From an uncultured Saprospiraceae bacterium (GTDB taxonomy: Bacteria; Bacteroidota; Bacteroidia; Chitinophagales; Saprospiraceae): 64,000 bases of DNA. Position numbers and translations under genes: made by a program. The stretch is taken from assembly GCA_938015435.1 (NCBI GenBank), contig CALLPN010000004.1, forward strand, positions 1 through 64,000, in the 5' to 3' direction. Numbering within the stretch: position 1 is the first letter of the stretch; the number at the start of each line of letters is the position of its first letter. The notes beneath the pieces were generated by a model. That model did not search any database, was not told the origin of the DNA, and saw only the letters and a program-made list of their open reading frames with translations. Positions 45,289 through 53,880 of the stretch are shown here, piece by piece.

Positions 45289-46155
45289 CTACTTTACCGC
45301 AAGTAATGCTACGTGAAATACTAGATCTGCTTTTGCTGGAATTACTGGCGGTCTTCCTGCCTCTCCATATGCTAAATTATATGGTACATAAATAGTCGCG
45401 TTTCCATTTTCTTTTAATAATGGAATCCCTAGATCCCATCCTTTGATCGCCTCTCCTCTACCGACTGTAAACGTAAATGGTCTTCCTGATCTATATGAAT
45501 TATCAAACATCTTTCCATCCAGAGTCACACCATAATAATCTACTGAGGCTGTTTTACCAATTTCTCCTTGCGCACCCGTACCCTCATCATGCATTATATA
45601 TTTCAATCCGTCTGAAGTGGTTTTTATTAAGTCAGAAGTTCCTTCATTAAATAAAGCTAAATCAGCATTTACAATATCTAGAATTTCTTTTTGAGAGGCT
45701 TCTTGCTCATTTTTCACTCTTTGTAATTCTGCCTGATACTCTTCTTCAGTCAGCACTTTCATTACCTCCATATCATATTGGATATAATCCATTTCTTTCA
45801 AATTCGGAGGCATATTAGTAAGAGAATCAATTGGCATAAACACTGTTGCCGTTCCACCAACACCAATTACTGATGCAAGCTCTTGAATAGGATTAGCTTG
45901 AGGCCCCACTGCAGGTTCAGCAAGTATCTTAAACATAGGCATATTAGCTTCTTCTTTCATTTCTTGCAAAATAGAGTCATTCTGGTCTCTTATCGTAATT
46001 GCTATATATGCATAGTCACCTATTTGAGCTACTTTACCTCCTTTGTTTGAGGTTTCGTATTTGTATCCACTAATCATCTTTGGCGCTTCTTGACAGCTAT
46101 AGATTGTTGCTATAAGAGCAATTAGAAGTGATAATTTAGATATTACTTTCATCAT
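45289..46155 (-). CDS. FKBP-type peptidyl-prolyl isomerase lipoprotein
   Basis: A 288-residue lipoprotein (leader ending IATIYSC, Cys at about 21). The C-terminal ~105 residues are an FKBP domain: the GKTASVDYYGVTLDGKMFDN start, RPFTFTVGRGEAIKGWDLGI, and PYNLAYGEAGRPPVIPAKAD with the closing LVFHVALL. The N-terminal ~130 residues look like a degenerate second FKBP (GDYAYIAITIRDQND, IGVGGTATVFMPID). It should help fold exported proteins at the periplasmic face. It lies between nrnA and prfB on the same strand. Confidence 0.92.
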   Translation of the reverse strand: MMKVISKLSLLIALIATIYSCQEAPKMISGYKYETSNKGGKVAQIGDYAYIAITIRDQNDSILQEMKEEANMPMFKILAEPAVGPQANPIQELASVIGVGGTATVFMPIDSLTNMPPNLKEMDYIQYDMEVMKVLTEEEYQAELQRVKNEQEASQKEILDIVNADLALFNEGTSDLIKTTSDGLKYIMHDEGTGAQGEIGKTASVDYYGVTLDGKMFDNSYRSGRPFTFTVGRGEAIKGWDLGIPLLKENGNATIYVPYNLAYGEAGRPPVIPAKADLVFHVALLAVK

Positions 46156-46232
46156 TTAAAATTTTCTGTTACTACTTAGTGTGGTTCTTCACACCATTGA
46201 TTAAATATTATTGAATATGATAACGCATTGTA

Positions 46233-47246
46233 TCAAACGACTATTTCTCTCTTAGTTAGGTGTTGAGGAATTACTTCTTCTAGTTTTTTCAATACCGAAC
46301 TGAGTGGCTTATATACTCCTCCTCCTGATGCATTTTTATGACCACCGCCATTGAAGTGCTGGCGACATATCTCTTGAACAGAAATATCTCCTTTGGATCT
46401 AAGCGACAACTTTACTATGGTTGGTTGCTCCGAGATAAAACCGGCCATCTCAATATTGTCCATTTTAAGCATATAGTTAACTATACCTTCAGTATCCCCT
46501 CGTTGGATATCAAAATCTATATAATCTTTCCGATTGAGGTAAATATATGCTGCTCCATACTCAGGAATAATCTTCATCCGATTTGCTAGACAATGACCCA
46601 ATATCCTTAGGTGCTTTTCCTTCATAGAATTGAAGATATTATCACTAAGATAATAATCATCTACTCCTCTATCTTTAAGCGCCGCTGCGACTCTATAAGT
46701 TTGAGATCTAGTATTATATTTGAATGAACCAGTATCTGTAATCAGACCTGTAAATAACGCCTCTCCGATAGCTATATTGATATCCTTCGCGCCACCTAAT
46801 GCATCGATAAACTCATATACAAGTTCAGCTGTAGAACTTGCTGCTGTATCTGACAATACGAAATCCGCAAATGGCTCAGGATCCAAATGGTGATCAATTA
46901 AAACCTTTTTAGCATCACTTTCCGCGATAACTGGACCTAATTTATCAACTCTATCCAGTCCATTGAAGTCTAAACAGAAGATAAGTGAAGCAGAACGTAG
47001 CGCTTCACGTGCCTCATCATGCTTAAGGTCAAAGATGATCATTTCGTCTATCCCAACTAAATAATTAAACATTTTGGGATGCTCGCTAGGCATTACAACC
47101 TTTAGCAAATGACCTTGTTGCTTGAGGTATGCTGACAATCCAAGGGCAGATCCTAATGCATCTCCATCAGGATTACGATGCGCTATGATCGTTATATTTT
47201 GGGGTGAGCTTAGTATGCTCTTTAGTTCTTCTATGTTCTCCATCAT
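46233..47246 (-). CDS. nrnA: DHH-family bifunctional oligoribonuclease/pAp phosphatase
   Basis: A 337-residue phosphoesterase of the DHH/DHHA1 type. Motifs: the N-terminal IAHRNPDGDALGSALGL (metal aspartates), a CLDFNGLDRVDKL strand, the DHH motif in VLIDHHLDPEPF, and GGGHKNASGGGVY in the DHHA1 half. NrnA-type enzymes degrade short RNA oligomers and 3'-phosphoadenosine-5'-phosphate. I start at ATG 47246; the frame extends to 47279 with an unlikely extra stretch. It is divergent from ndk and leads the nrnA-FKBP-prfB run. Confidence 0.93.
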   Translation of the reverse strand: MMENIEELKSILSSPQNITIIAHRNPDGDALGSALGLSAYLKQQGHLLKVVMPSEHPKMFNYLVGIDEMIIFDLKHDEAREALRSASLIFCLDFNGLDRVDKLGPVIAESDAKKVLIDHHLDPEPFADFVLSDTAASSTAELVYEFIDALGGAKDINIAIGEALFTGLITDTGSFKYNTRSQTYRVAAALKDRGVDDYYLSDNIFNSMKEKHLRILGHCLANRMKIIPEYGAAYIYLNRKDYIDFDIQRGDTEGIVNYMLKMDNIEMAGFISEQPTIVKLSLRSKGDISVQEICRQHFNGGGHKNASGGGVYKPLSSVLKKLEEVIPQHLTKREIVV

Positions 47247-47374
47247 AATAATGACACGAAGGTGATAAAAATAATGCACTTATTCAACGTTAGAAGGGCC
47301 ATGATATCATTAGCTTTCTTAGTTTTGTAGCGTTTTTCAGTAATTCGAATACATAATATAAAAAATACCATATA

Positions 47375-47794
47375 ATGGCAACTAACAGAACATTTACAAT
47401 GATTAAGCCTGACGCAGTAGAAGGCGGTCACATCGGTGCTATTCTTGAGCAAATAAACGGAGCTGGATTCAGAATCGTAGCTATGAAATACACTAAATTA
47501 TCAGCTGAAAAGGCTGGAGAATTCTATGCAGTACATGCTGAAAGACCATTTTATGGTGAGTTAGTAGAGTTTATGAGTAGAGGACCTATCGTAGCAGCTA
47601 TACTTGAAAAAGATAATGCTGTAGCAGATTTCCGTACACTTATTGGAGCTACTAACCCTTCAGAAGCAGCAGAAGGAACTATCAGAGCAAGATTCGCAAA
47701 GAGTATTGGAGAAAATGCAGTACACGGATCAGATAGCGATGAAAATGCAGCTATTGAGGGCTCATTTCACTTCGCTGCTACAGAAATGTTTTAA
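47375..47794 (+). CDS. ndk: nucleoside diphosphate kinase
   Basis: A 139-residue NDK, which passes the gamma phosphate of ATP to nucleoside diphosphates through a phosphohistidine. The active-site H117 is in [14 protein letters not shown]; the N-terminal [19 protein letters not shown] and the [18 protein letters not shown] loop are intact. A TAGTTTTG box at 47320-47327 could be the -7 promoter element, though no spaced TTTG was seen. A rho-independent terminator follows at 47922. Divergent from nrnA, with the FKBP and prfB genes beyond; ndk next to this pair is a common Bacteroidota arrangement. Confidence 0.97.
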   Translation: MATNRTFTMIKPDAVEGGHIGAILEQINGAGFRIVAMKYTKLSAEKAGEFYAVHAERPFYGELVEFMSRGPIVAAILEKDNAVADFRTLIGATNPSEAAEGTIRARFAKSIGENAVHGSDSDENAAIEGSFHFAATEMF

Positions 47795-47921
47795 TTAATT
47801 AGAATAAACGACTTTGAATAAAGTGTTGAGAGACTCAAAAAAGAGTCTATGCAATCAATGGTTCAAGTTTTTATCTAATGATACGAAATACCAATTCTTT
47901 TAAATAGAGTTGAATAAGATT

Positions 47922-47954
47922 AACGGCTGTCTCTGTGAGATGGTCGTTTTTTTT
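47922..47954 (+). terminator. rho-independent terminator after ndk
   Basis: AACGGCTGTCTC (47922-47933) pairs with GAGATGGTCGTT (47937-47948) through twelve pairs, some G-U, around a TGT loop, and ends in eight T residues. It lies 128 bases past the ndk stop. Confidence 0.85.
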
Positions 47955-48003
47955 GTGCTTTATTGAATATTTTCATCGGAGGATATATATCGCATTCTCG
48001 CAT

Positions 48004-48041
48004 ACCTTTCATCGGAAGACAGGAGTCCTTCGATGAAAGGT
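48004..48041 (+). repeat. 38-bp hairpin repeat, copy 1
   Basis: ACCTTTCATCG and CGATGAAAGGT are perfect outer arms; GAAGAC and GTCCTT continue the stem around AGGA with one A-C mismatch. TTTT follows. It is nearly identical to the copy at 48193-48230, and a left-arm fragment (TTTCATCGGAGGA) lies at 47971-47983. It could act as a terminator or be a REP-like mobile repeat. Confidence 0.8.
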
Positions 48042-48192
48042 TTTATCGTGGACATCTAGCTTATTGGTGAATTAAACCTGATCCAAATTTAACGACTGGT
48101 GTAGTTATAGCTTTCTTTGAAGGGCTCCTACCCTCGCAAAAAAAGCGGTATAAAAACCTGCTTCCTTCGGAAGGCCTATCTATTTCTCTTAT

Positions 48193-48230
48193 ACCTTTCA
48201 TCGGAGGACAGGAGTCCTTCGATGAAAGGT
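48193..48230 (+). repeat. 38-bp hairpin repeat, copy 2
   Basis: Same element as copy 1, here with GGAGGAC in the left arm, so all 17 positions of the stem pair (one G-U) around an AGGA loop. It is followed by TTTT and 24 bases later by the stop of the TrmH gene on the other strand. A small CTTC-CTTCG-GAAG hairpin lies between the two copies near 48162-48175. The interval 47795-48254 has no gene. Confidence 0.8.
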
Positions 48231-48254
48231 TTTATCGAACGTTTTCCAAAATTC

Positions 48255-49085
48255 CTAACCAAACAAACGATCCAAAACTATAGCCGTCGCTATACCGGCA
48301 TTTAGTGATTCTGCGATTTTATCAGCAGAGCCAGTTATTAGGATTTTATGATCGACAAATTCCATATTCTCCTTACGGATACCTTGACCTTCATTGCCAA
48401 TAACTAAAATACATGGCGTAAGTGACTCTGATCTATCTATAGGTAATCCATCAAGAGCCGTACCTAATACCTTATGATTACTGATAGTTATCAATTCGGA
48501 TAGATCTGCAACAAAGTATGTCATCCTATTGTGACTCCCCATAGCAGCTTGTACTACTTTAGGATGATAGAAATCTACGGTATCCTTACTACAGACTAGC
48601 TGAGATATACCATACCAATCTGCCGTACGTATTATTGTCCCAAGGTTTCCAGGATTTTGTATACCATCCAGATAAAGAATTGAATCAGCATTTAACGATT
48701 TATTAATACTAGCGTCAGCCTTATCACATAGTAACAGTACATCAGTAGGCGTTTTTAATTGTGAGATCTTCTTCATCTCTTTAGCGTCCACAATCGTGAC
48801 TTTACTGCTATGAGATGTAAGAATATCGATATGTAAACTTTCCCAATCTTTTGATGCGTATATTGTATCGATATTGTACCTCTGTGTCTTTAAGAATTCG
48901 ACACAGCATTTATCGCCCTCAGCTACGAATTTATTATATTTTTGCCTGAACTTTCCAAGGCGTAGAGATTGTAGATATTTGATGTCTGATGCTGTAAGCA
49001 ATGGTGTAGTATTTGGAATATTATTGATATTATGTGTAGTACCTTTTCGCTGAAACACAATATAGCGTTTAGGAAAATAAACCAC
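48255..49085 (-). CDS. TrmH/SpoU-family RNA 2'-O-methyltransferase
   Basis: A 276-residue SPOUT methyltransferase. The N-terminal RNA-binding part contains KYLQSLRLGKFRQKYNKFVA, and the knotted SAM-binding domain has the three SpoU motifs YLDGIQNPGNLGTIIRTADW, ILVIGNEGQGI and AESLNAGIATAIVLDRLF. It methylates a ribose in rRNA or tRNA; the site is not deducible. The start is uncertain: ATG 49085 gives a basic, low-homology 28-residue extension, while an in-frame TTG at 49001 would start just before the conserved part. It is divergent from tamL by 42 bases. Confidence 0.9.
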   Translation of the reverse strand: MVYFPKRYIVFQRKGTTHNINNIPNTTPLLTASDIKYLQSLRLGKFRQKYNKFVAEGDKCCVEFLKTQRYNIDTIYASKDWESLHIDILTSHSSKVTIVDAKEMKKISQLKTPTDVLLLCDKADASINKSLNADSILYLDGIQNPGNLGTIIRTADWYGISQLVCSKDTVDFYHPKVVQAAMGSHNRMTYFVADLSELITISNHKVLGTALDGLPIDRSESLTPCILVIGNEGQGIRKENMEFVDHKILITGSADKIAESLNAGIATAIVLDRLFG

Positions 49086-49127
49086 ACTCCCATAGATGAC
49101 GGGTTAAGATCATCTTGAAAGTTATTT

Positions 49128-51545
49128 ATGACCACAAGATATAGCGAAAATATATACTATTATACCATAACACTACTACTTGTGGTTGTGGTGATGTCAT
49201 CTTGTAATCCTGGAAAGCATCTTACCGAAGGACAATCACTACTCGAAGAGAACAAAGTAACCCTCAATGCAGAAGACAAAATTGAAAACGAAAGTCTTCT
49301 CAAACTGGAACTAAATTCTTTCATTTCACAAGAACCTAACGGATCACTGATAGGATTCATACCGCAGGAGTGGGTTTATATGATCAATGATGATGCTGAC
49401 GATACCAAATGGTATAATAATTTTGCTCGTAAATACTTAGGTGCACCGCCTTCTATTTACAACCATTTAGCTTCGCAAGAGACTGCGGCTAGTATGGAGA
49501 AATTTCTAAGAAATAAGAAAGGCTTCTATGATGCAAAAGTGTATGTAGATAGTTCCAGTGTTAGTTATAAGACATACGTAGAGTATATCATAGAAGCCAA
49601 TAGACGATACTACATCAATAGTATTACTTATATAGGAAAGGATACCAATATGGTAAATATCATCAAAGAGATGCAAAGCAAAACTCTAATCAACGTTGGG
49701 GATCCTTTAGATGCAGCAGTATTTGATTTAGAAAAAACTAGAATAGTAAACAAACTCCAGAATCAAGGTTATGCTAATTTTGCGCCTAATTATATAGATA
49801 TAAAAGGCGACAGCACAGGGCTAGATCATAAGGTTGATATCTTCATGGAAATCTATCCACCGGCTCCTGGAGAGGTACACAAAAAATATACTGTTGGTGA
49901 TGTAAACATATATACCGACTATAACCGTGGCAACAATGTAGAGGGTTTGTACTCCGAAAAAATAGGAAAGTACACCTACTTCGGTAAGAATAAAGATTTC
50001 TTGGTCAAACCTTCAGCACTGAGTTACAGAGTATTTTTAGAACCCGGAAATGTAGTGAAGAAAGATGACCGATTAAAAACATTCAAAGGATTGTCTGGAC
50101 TTTCTAGTTACAGATTTGTATCTATGAATCCGACTAATAATATGAAATCTGACACGATTATCAATTTTGACATCTACCTTACTGCATATCAGAAAAGATG
50201 GATTGGCGATTATGGTGCTGACATATTCTATTCTTCTATATCAGCTAACAATAAGAATATTATTGGATATTCATTAAGTACAACTTTTGATAATCGAAAC
50301 GCATTTGGTGGATCAGAAAACTATTCAATAGGATTAGAGTACGGTCAAGAACTCGAACTCAATCCATTTGACACCAGGACGATTAGTTTATCACTTCAAA
50401 ACTCGCTACAAATACCACGAGAAGTAAATTTACTAGGGATGTCTAGCATCCTTAGAGCAATGAGAATTGTATCAGCAGATGGACTAAAATCGTTTAAAGA
50501 GCAAGCATTAACTAATATCGAAGGTGGAGTAAGAATACAAAGGATTAAAGAGTTTTTGGATGAAGAAGAAATAGGAGTTTCATTCGGTTATTCTTTTAAT
50601 CCTGACTTATATACTAGATACAATATTAGACAGATCTCATTCAATCTAAATTTAGCTGAGATCAAACCAAAACTATTAGCTCAGATTGGTAATAATCCTG
50701 CCATCATAAATAGTTTTGAAGATTACTTGATAACATCATTATTTTTCAGAGATATTACTTATAGTAAACAAAGCAAAGTGTCCCAACGAGGATATTCATG
50801 GGCTTTTGCTGGATACTTTGGACAATCTGGGCTAGAGACCTGGCTAGCCAACAAAGCCTATAATGGAGTATCTGGAAATAATAGTGAGTGGGTAATCAAA
50901 GGTAGAAGTAATCAACAAGATGTTAACTTTGCGAAATTCACTAAGGTATCTTTTGACTTTAGAGGAAAAAAAGAATTGAATAGAAAATCAGAACTGGCAA
51001 GCAGGCTCTTCTTAGGTATTGTAAATCCTTTTGGCGGTGATAAGATCGTACCCTTTAGAGAACAGTTTGGTGTAGGAGGACCTACATCACTAAGAGGATG
51101 GGAGCAATCGGAAATAGGTCCAGGAGGTTACTCTGAACTCTTAGAAAATCCAGAAATTGGCCAACTTTTCTATCAAAAAGGAGACGTCAGAATCGAGCTA
51201 AATCTAGAGTATAGATTTGATATATTTAAAGTTCCTTTTTTCGCAGGAAAACTAGAAGGAGCTATATTTACTGATGCGGGAAACATCTGGCTACTTAAAA
51301 AAGATGCCATTAGGGATAATGCAGAAATAAGTGGAGATTTTTACAAACAGATCGCTGTAGCTGGAGGTTGGGGATTAAGGTTTGATTTTGATTTTTTCTT
51401 AATCAGATTCGACTTTGGATATAAACTTCGTGATACTTATCCAAATAAAGTCGACGGTGGTTATTGGAGATCATTTAAAGAGATTAGAACCCAAGGGACT
51501 TGGGGTTTTGGCAATCTTCAAATTGGAGTAGGTTACGCTTTTTAG
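49128..51545 (+). CDS. tamL: TamL-like outer-membrane assembly lipoprotein (BamA/TamA family)
   Basis: An 805-residue lipoprotein (lipidated Cys26 in VVVMSSCNPGKHL). POTRA-like repeats occupy about residues 40-270 (YYINSITYIGKDTNMVNIIK and similar), followed by a 16-strand surface-antigen barrel. The barrel has the family signature near residues 645-665 (REQFGVGGPTSLRGWEQSEI) and ends in WGFGNLQIGVGYAF. In Bacteroidota this lipoprotein TamA homologue is called TamL and works with TamB in outer-membrane biogenesis; tamB is not in this window. It is divergent from the TrmH gene and followed 23 bases later by rof. Confidence 0.9.
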   Translation: MTTRYSENIYYYTITLLLVVVVMSSCNPGKHLTEGQSLLEENKVTLNAEDKIENESLLKLELNSFISQEPNGSLIGFIPQEWVYMINDDADDTKWYNNFARKYLGAPPSIYNHLASQETAASMEKFLRNKKGFYDAKVYVDSSSVSYKTYVEYIIEANRRYYINSITYIGKDTNMVNIIKEMQSKTLINVGDPLDAAVFDLEKTRIVNKLQNQGYANFAPNYIDIKGDSTGLDHKVDIFMEIYPPAPGEVHKKYTVGDVNIYTDYNRGNNVEGLYSEKIGKYTYFGKNKDFLVKPSALSYRVFLEPGNVVKKDDRLKTFKGLSGLSSYRFVSMNPTNNMKSDTIINFDIYLTAYQKRWIGDYGADIFYSSISANNKNIIGYSLSTTFDNRNAFGGSENYSIGLEYGQELELNPFDTRTISLSLQNSLQIPREVNLLGMSSILRAMRIVSADGLKSFKEQALTNIEGGVRIQRIKEFLDEEEIGVSFGYSFNPDLYTRYNIRQISFNLNLAEIKPKLLAQIGNNPAIINSFEDYLITSLFFRDITYSKQSKVSQRGYSWAFAGYFGQSGLETWLANKAYNGVSGNNSEWVIKGRSNQQDVNFAKFTKVSFDFRGKKELNRKSELASRLFLGIVNPFGGDKIVPFREQFGVGGPTSLRGWEQSEIGPGGYSELLENPEIGQLFYQKGDVRIELNLEYRFDIFKVPFFAGKLEGAIFTDAGNIWLLKKDAIRDNAEISGDFYKQIAVAGGWGLRFDFDFFLIRFDFGYKLRDTYPNKVDGGYWRSFKEIRTQGTWGFGNLQIGVGYAF

Positions 51546-51568
51546 ATCTTATCAAAAAAATAATTCTT

Positions 51569-51817
51569 ATGAGTGATTATATTCCTTTCGATTGCAATGA
51601 ATACGACAAGCTAGAAATATTAGCAATGCATAAGACTGCAATCACTCTCCTACCTAATCCATATGATAACATTGAGCCTATTATCATTACTGATCTCATC
51701 GCTAAAAATGGAGTTGAACACATGCACTTTTCAAATGGTGAAAAAATCAGATTAGATCTGATTGATGTCATAGAAGAGCATATTATTTTTCTAAAATTTA
51801 ATGGAGAAGAAGAGTAA
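51569..51817 (+). CDS. Rof-like Rho-binding antiterminator
   Basis: An 82-residue protein resembling Rof (YaeO), which binds transcription terminator factor Rho and blocks its RNA-binding site. The match covers the N-terminal YIPFDCNEYDKLEILAMHKT with the conserved cysteine and tyrosine, and the last strands GVEHMHFSNGEKIRLDLIDV. I start at ATG 51569; the frame extends 23 codons upstream into the end of tamL, an unlikely overlap. It is probably co-transcribed with tamL. The following gene is convergent, 14 bases away. Rho-linked function is by homology only. Confidence 0.78.
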   Translation: MSDYIPFDCNEYDKLEILAMHKTAITLLPNPYDNIEPIIITDLIAKNGVEHMHFSNGEKIRLDLIDVIEEHIIFLKFNGEEE

Positions 51818-51831
51818 TTTTGATACAAAAA

Positions 51832-52416
51832 CTACTTTGATTCATCTAAAAACAAACCTAGATAAGGAACAAATTTTTCTTTGTTTCCATTCGTCTTAAT
51901 TTTTACAGGATGAAAACTCCAAATTGGGTAATCTATAATATTTCTTAAGCTCAACTTAAAGGAGACGTGCTTTGGATAGTCATATATTTCGTAAGCTTTC
52001 AATGATGGAGTATCGAGTTTCAATGTATCGATCAGAGATTTAAACTCCACCCACCCTTCCATATTCTGCAACACTATTCTAATTCTATTCTCCATAGCAT
52101 TCCAATTGGCAATTTTATTGTCTTGTTCCGGATATAGATATTCTTGAAGTATATATTCAATAACCACTTTAATCTGCCAATCTGTATAAATTTCGGTATT
52201 CGAAAACAAGAATGCTTGATCCGATATTGCTTTCCATTGAGGCTTTCTTTCAACCAACAATTGGTTAAACTCAGACCTTAAAATACGCGGTAAAGATGGA
52301 GTACTATTGACTTGACTTTTTAAAGCATTACAGTTGTATTCCCAACCTAAGTCTAACAACCAACTTTCATCGAAAATTTGTAGCGCATTAATTAAATTCT
52401 GATATTTATGTATCAT
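51832..52416 (-). CDS. hypothetical protein
   Basis: A 194-residue soluble protein with no leader or membrane helix. It is rich in tryptophan and aromatic residues (ESWLLDLGWEYN, QWKAISDQAFLF, NMEGWVEFKSLI) and seems mainly helical with a beta C-terminal end (VSFKLSLRNIIDYPIWSFHP). I recognise no family or motif. It lies between the convergent Rof-like gene and, 47 bases upstream, the end of the hydrolase-OsmC gene on the same strand, which could place it in that operon. Confidence 0.55.
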   Translation of the reverse strand: MIHKYQNLINALQIFDESWLLDLGWEYNCNALKSQVNSTPSLPRILRSEFNQLLVERKPQWKAISDQAFLFSNTEIYTDWQIKVVIEYILQEYLYPEQDNKIANWNAMENRIRIVLQNMEGWVEFKSLIDTLKLDTPSLKAYEIYDYPKHVSFKLSLRNIIDYPIWSFHPVKIKTNGNKEKFVPYLGLFLDESK

Positions 52417-52463
52417 GCTCGTCGATAATAATTCTGCAATTAAAAATCCTCAGCCCTCCAAAC

Positions 52464-53675
52464 TTAATCCATCAAACTACTATTAAATTCCACTCCTTTT
52501 TTTAACGTCCTATGTACTGGACATCTTGAAGCAATCTCAAGTAGCCTTTCTCTTTGTTCTTGAGTAAGATCACCTTTGAGTTCTATTACTTTATCTACCT
52601 GGTGAAGCATCCGCTCTTCTGTACTACAGGCCTCACAGTCTTCCTTATACGACCTATTATACGATAGGTGTACTTTGGCTTCTTGAAGGTCCCATTTTTT
52701 TCTGCGAGCATACATCTGCATGGTCATAACAGTACAAGCGCCTAATGCCGAATTCAGTAATTCATAAGGCGATGGGCCGAAATCTTGTCCTCCTAGTTCT
52801 TCTGATTCGTCTGCTATAATACCGTGTGATCCTGCTTTGATCTCAGTAGTAAATCCATCGTCTCCTAATCTAGCTACTACTTGCTTATGAGTGGAAAGTT
52901 CCTTCTGTATTTTTCTATCTATATACCTCATCACCCAACTAGATATGACATTACCGGCATAAAATGCATCATCCTTATTGGTAAGCATATGATCAGCATT
53001 ATTAAGCGTAACAAAACTTTTAGGATGATAAGCCGCTTTATAGATCTGAGCTGCATTATCAATTTCCACCACTCTATCTTGAGGAGAGTGCATTACCATA
53101 AGCGCTTTTTTCATATCCTTCAATACTTGAAACATGTTCTTTGACTTCAAATCTTCTAGAAAGTGCTTTTTTATTGTATACTTCCTGCCTCCAATATCTA
53201 CTTGGGCTTTACCCGTGGCTTCTATCTCTTCTAATCCACTTTCCAAAAGATGGGTGACATGCTCCGGCTCTGAAGGCGTACCGATCGTAACCACAGCATT
53301 TATACTATCTACTTTGGCTGCGGCAAATATAGATGCCGCTCCACCTAGACTATGTCCTATAATTATCTTAGGAGCTTCGTGATTATCTTTGAGGTAATCA
53401 CATGCTGCGATGACATCTTCAACATTCGAAGTGAAATTAGTATCCGAAAAATCGCCCTCACTATCTCCTAATCCTGTAAAATCGAATCTAAGTACTGCAA
53501 TACCATTCAGGGTTAGTGATCTGCTTATATTTCGGGTCGCTTTAAGACTTTTACTCCCTGTAAAAGCATGAGCAAATACAGCGTAAGCGTCTGGCTCTCC
53601 TAGTAGAGGAAGTTCAAGTTTGGCTGAAAGTTCGTATCCGTTACTATTGGTAAAGTTTACTTTTTTAGATGGCAT
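52464..53675 (-). CDS. alpha/beta hydrolase-OsmC fusion protein
   Basis: A 403-residue two-domain protein. Residues about 1-255 are an alpha/beta hydrolase: oxyanion region VFAHAFTG, nucleophile elbow IIGHSLGGAAS (Ser at about 110), acid in SPQDRVVEID and the histidine in LNNADHMLTN. Residues about 265-403 are an OsmC/Ohr-type domain with the redox pair in GACTVMTM (C about 313) and SRCPVHRTL (C about 385). OsmC proteins reduce organic hydroperoxides. The fusion is a known bacterial architecture, thought to combine ester and peroxide handling; substrates are unknown. Confidence 0.93.
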   Translation of the reverse strand: MPSKKVNFTNSNGYELSAKLELPLLGEPDAYAVFAHAFTGSKSLKATRNISRSLTLNGIAVLRFDFTGLGDSEGDFSDTNFTSNVEDVIAACDYLKDNHEAPKIIIGHSLGGAASIFAAAKVDSINAVVTIGTPSEPEHVTHLLESGLEEIEATGKAQVDIGGRKYTIKKHFLEDLKSKNMFQVLKDMKKALMVMHSPQDRVVEIDNAAQIYKAAYHPKSFVTLNNADHMLTNKDDAFYAGNVISSWVMRYIDRKIQKELSTHKQVVARLGDDGFTTEIKAGSHGIIADESEELGGQDFGPSPYELLNSALGACTVMTMQMYARRKKWDLQEAKVHLSYNRSYKEDCEACSTEERMLHQVDKVIELKGDLTQEQRERLLEIASRCPVHRTLKKGVEFNSSLMD

Positions 53676-53880
53676 AAGATGACATTATATTTTGCTTCTT
53701 CGCAATATAAGAAAAGGCAATGATATAGAAAGGTCATTTCCAACATCTCAATTATGACATCAGCAAATCATCGACTTGGACGAACAAGAACCATACTCAC
53801 AGTAAAAAAGAATCATCCCTATTAAATCAATACATCACCAATCTGATTACGATTACTCATCTGTGATTCCACTCTCCTAG

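Noticed and set aside
48117-48305. 62-codon plus-strand frame over the hairpin repeats
   Set aside because: It spans the repeat and runs into the conserved 3' end of the TrmH gene. Its composition follows the hairpin, not a protein.
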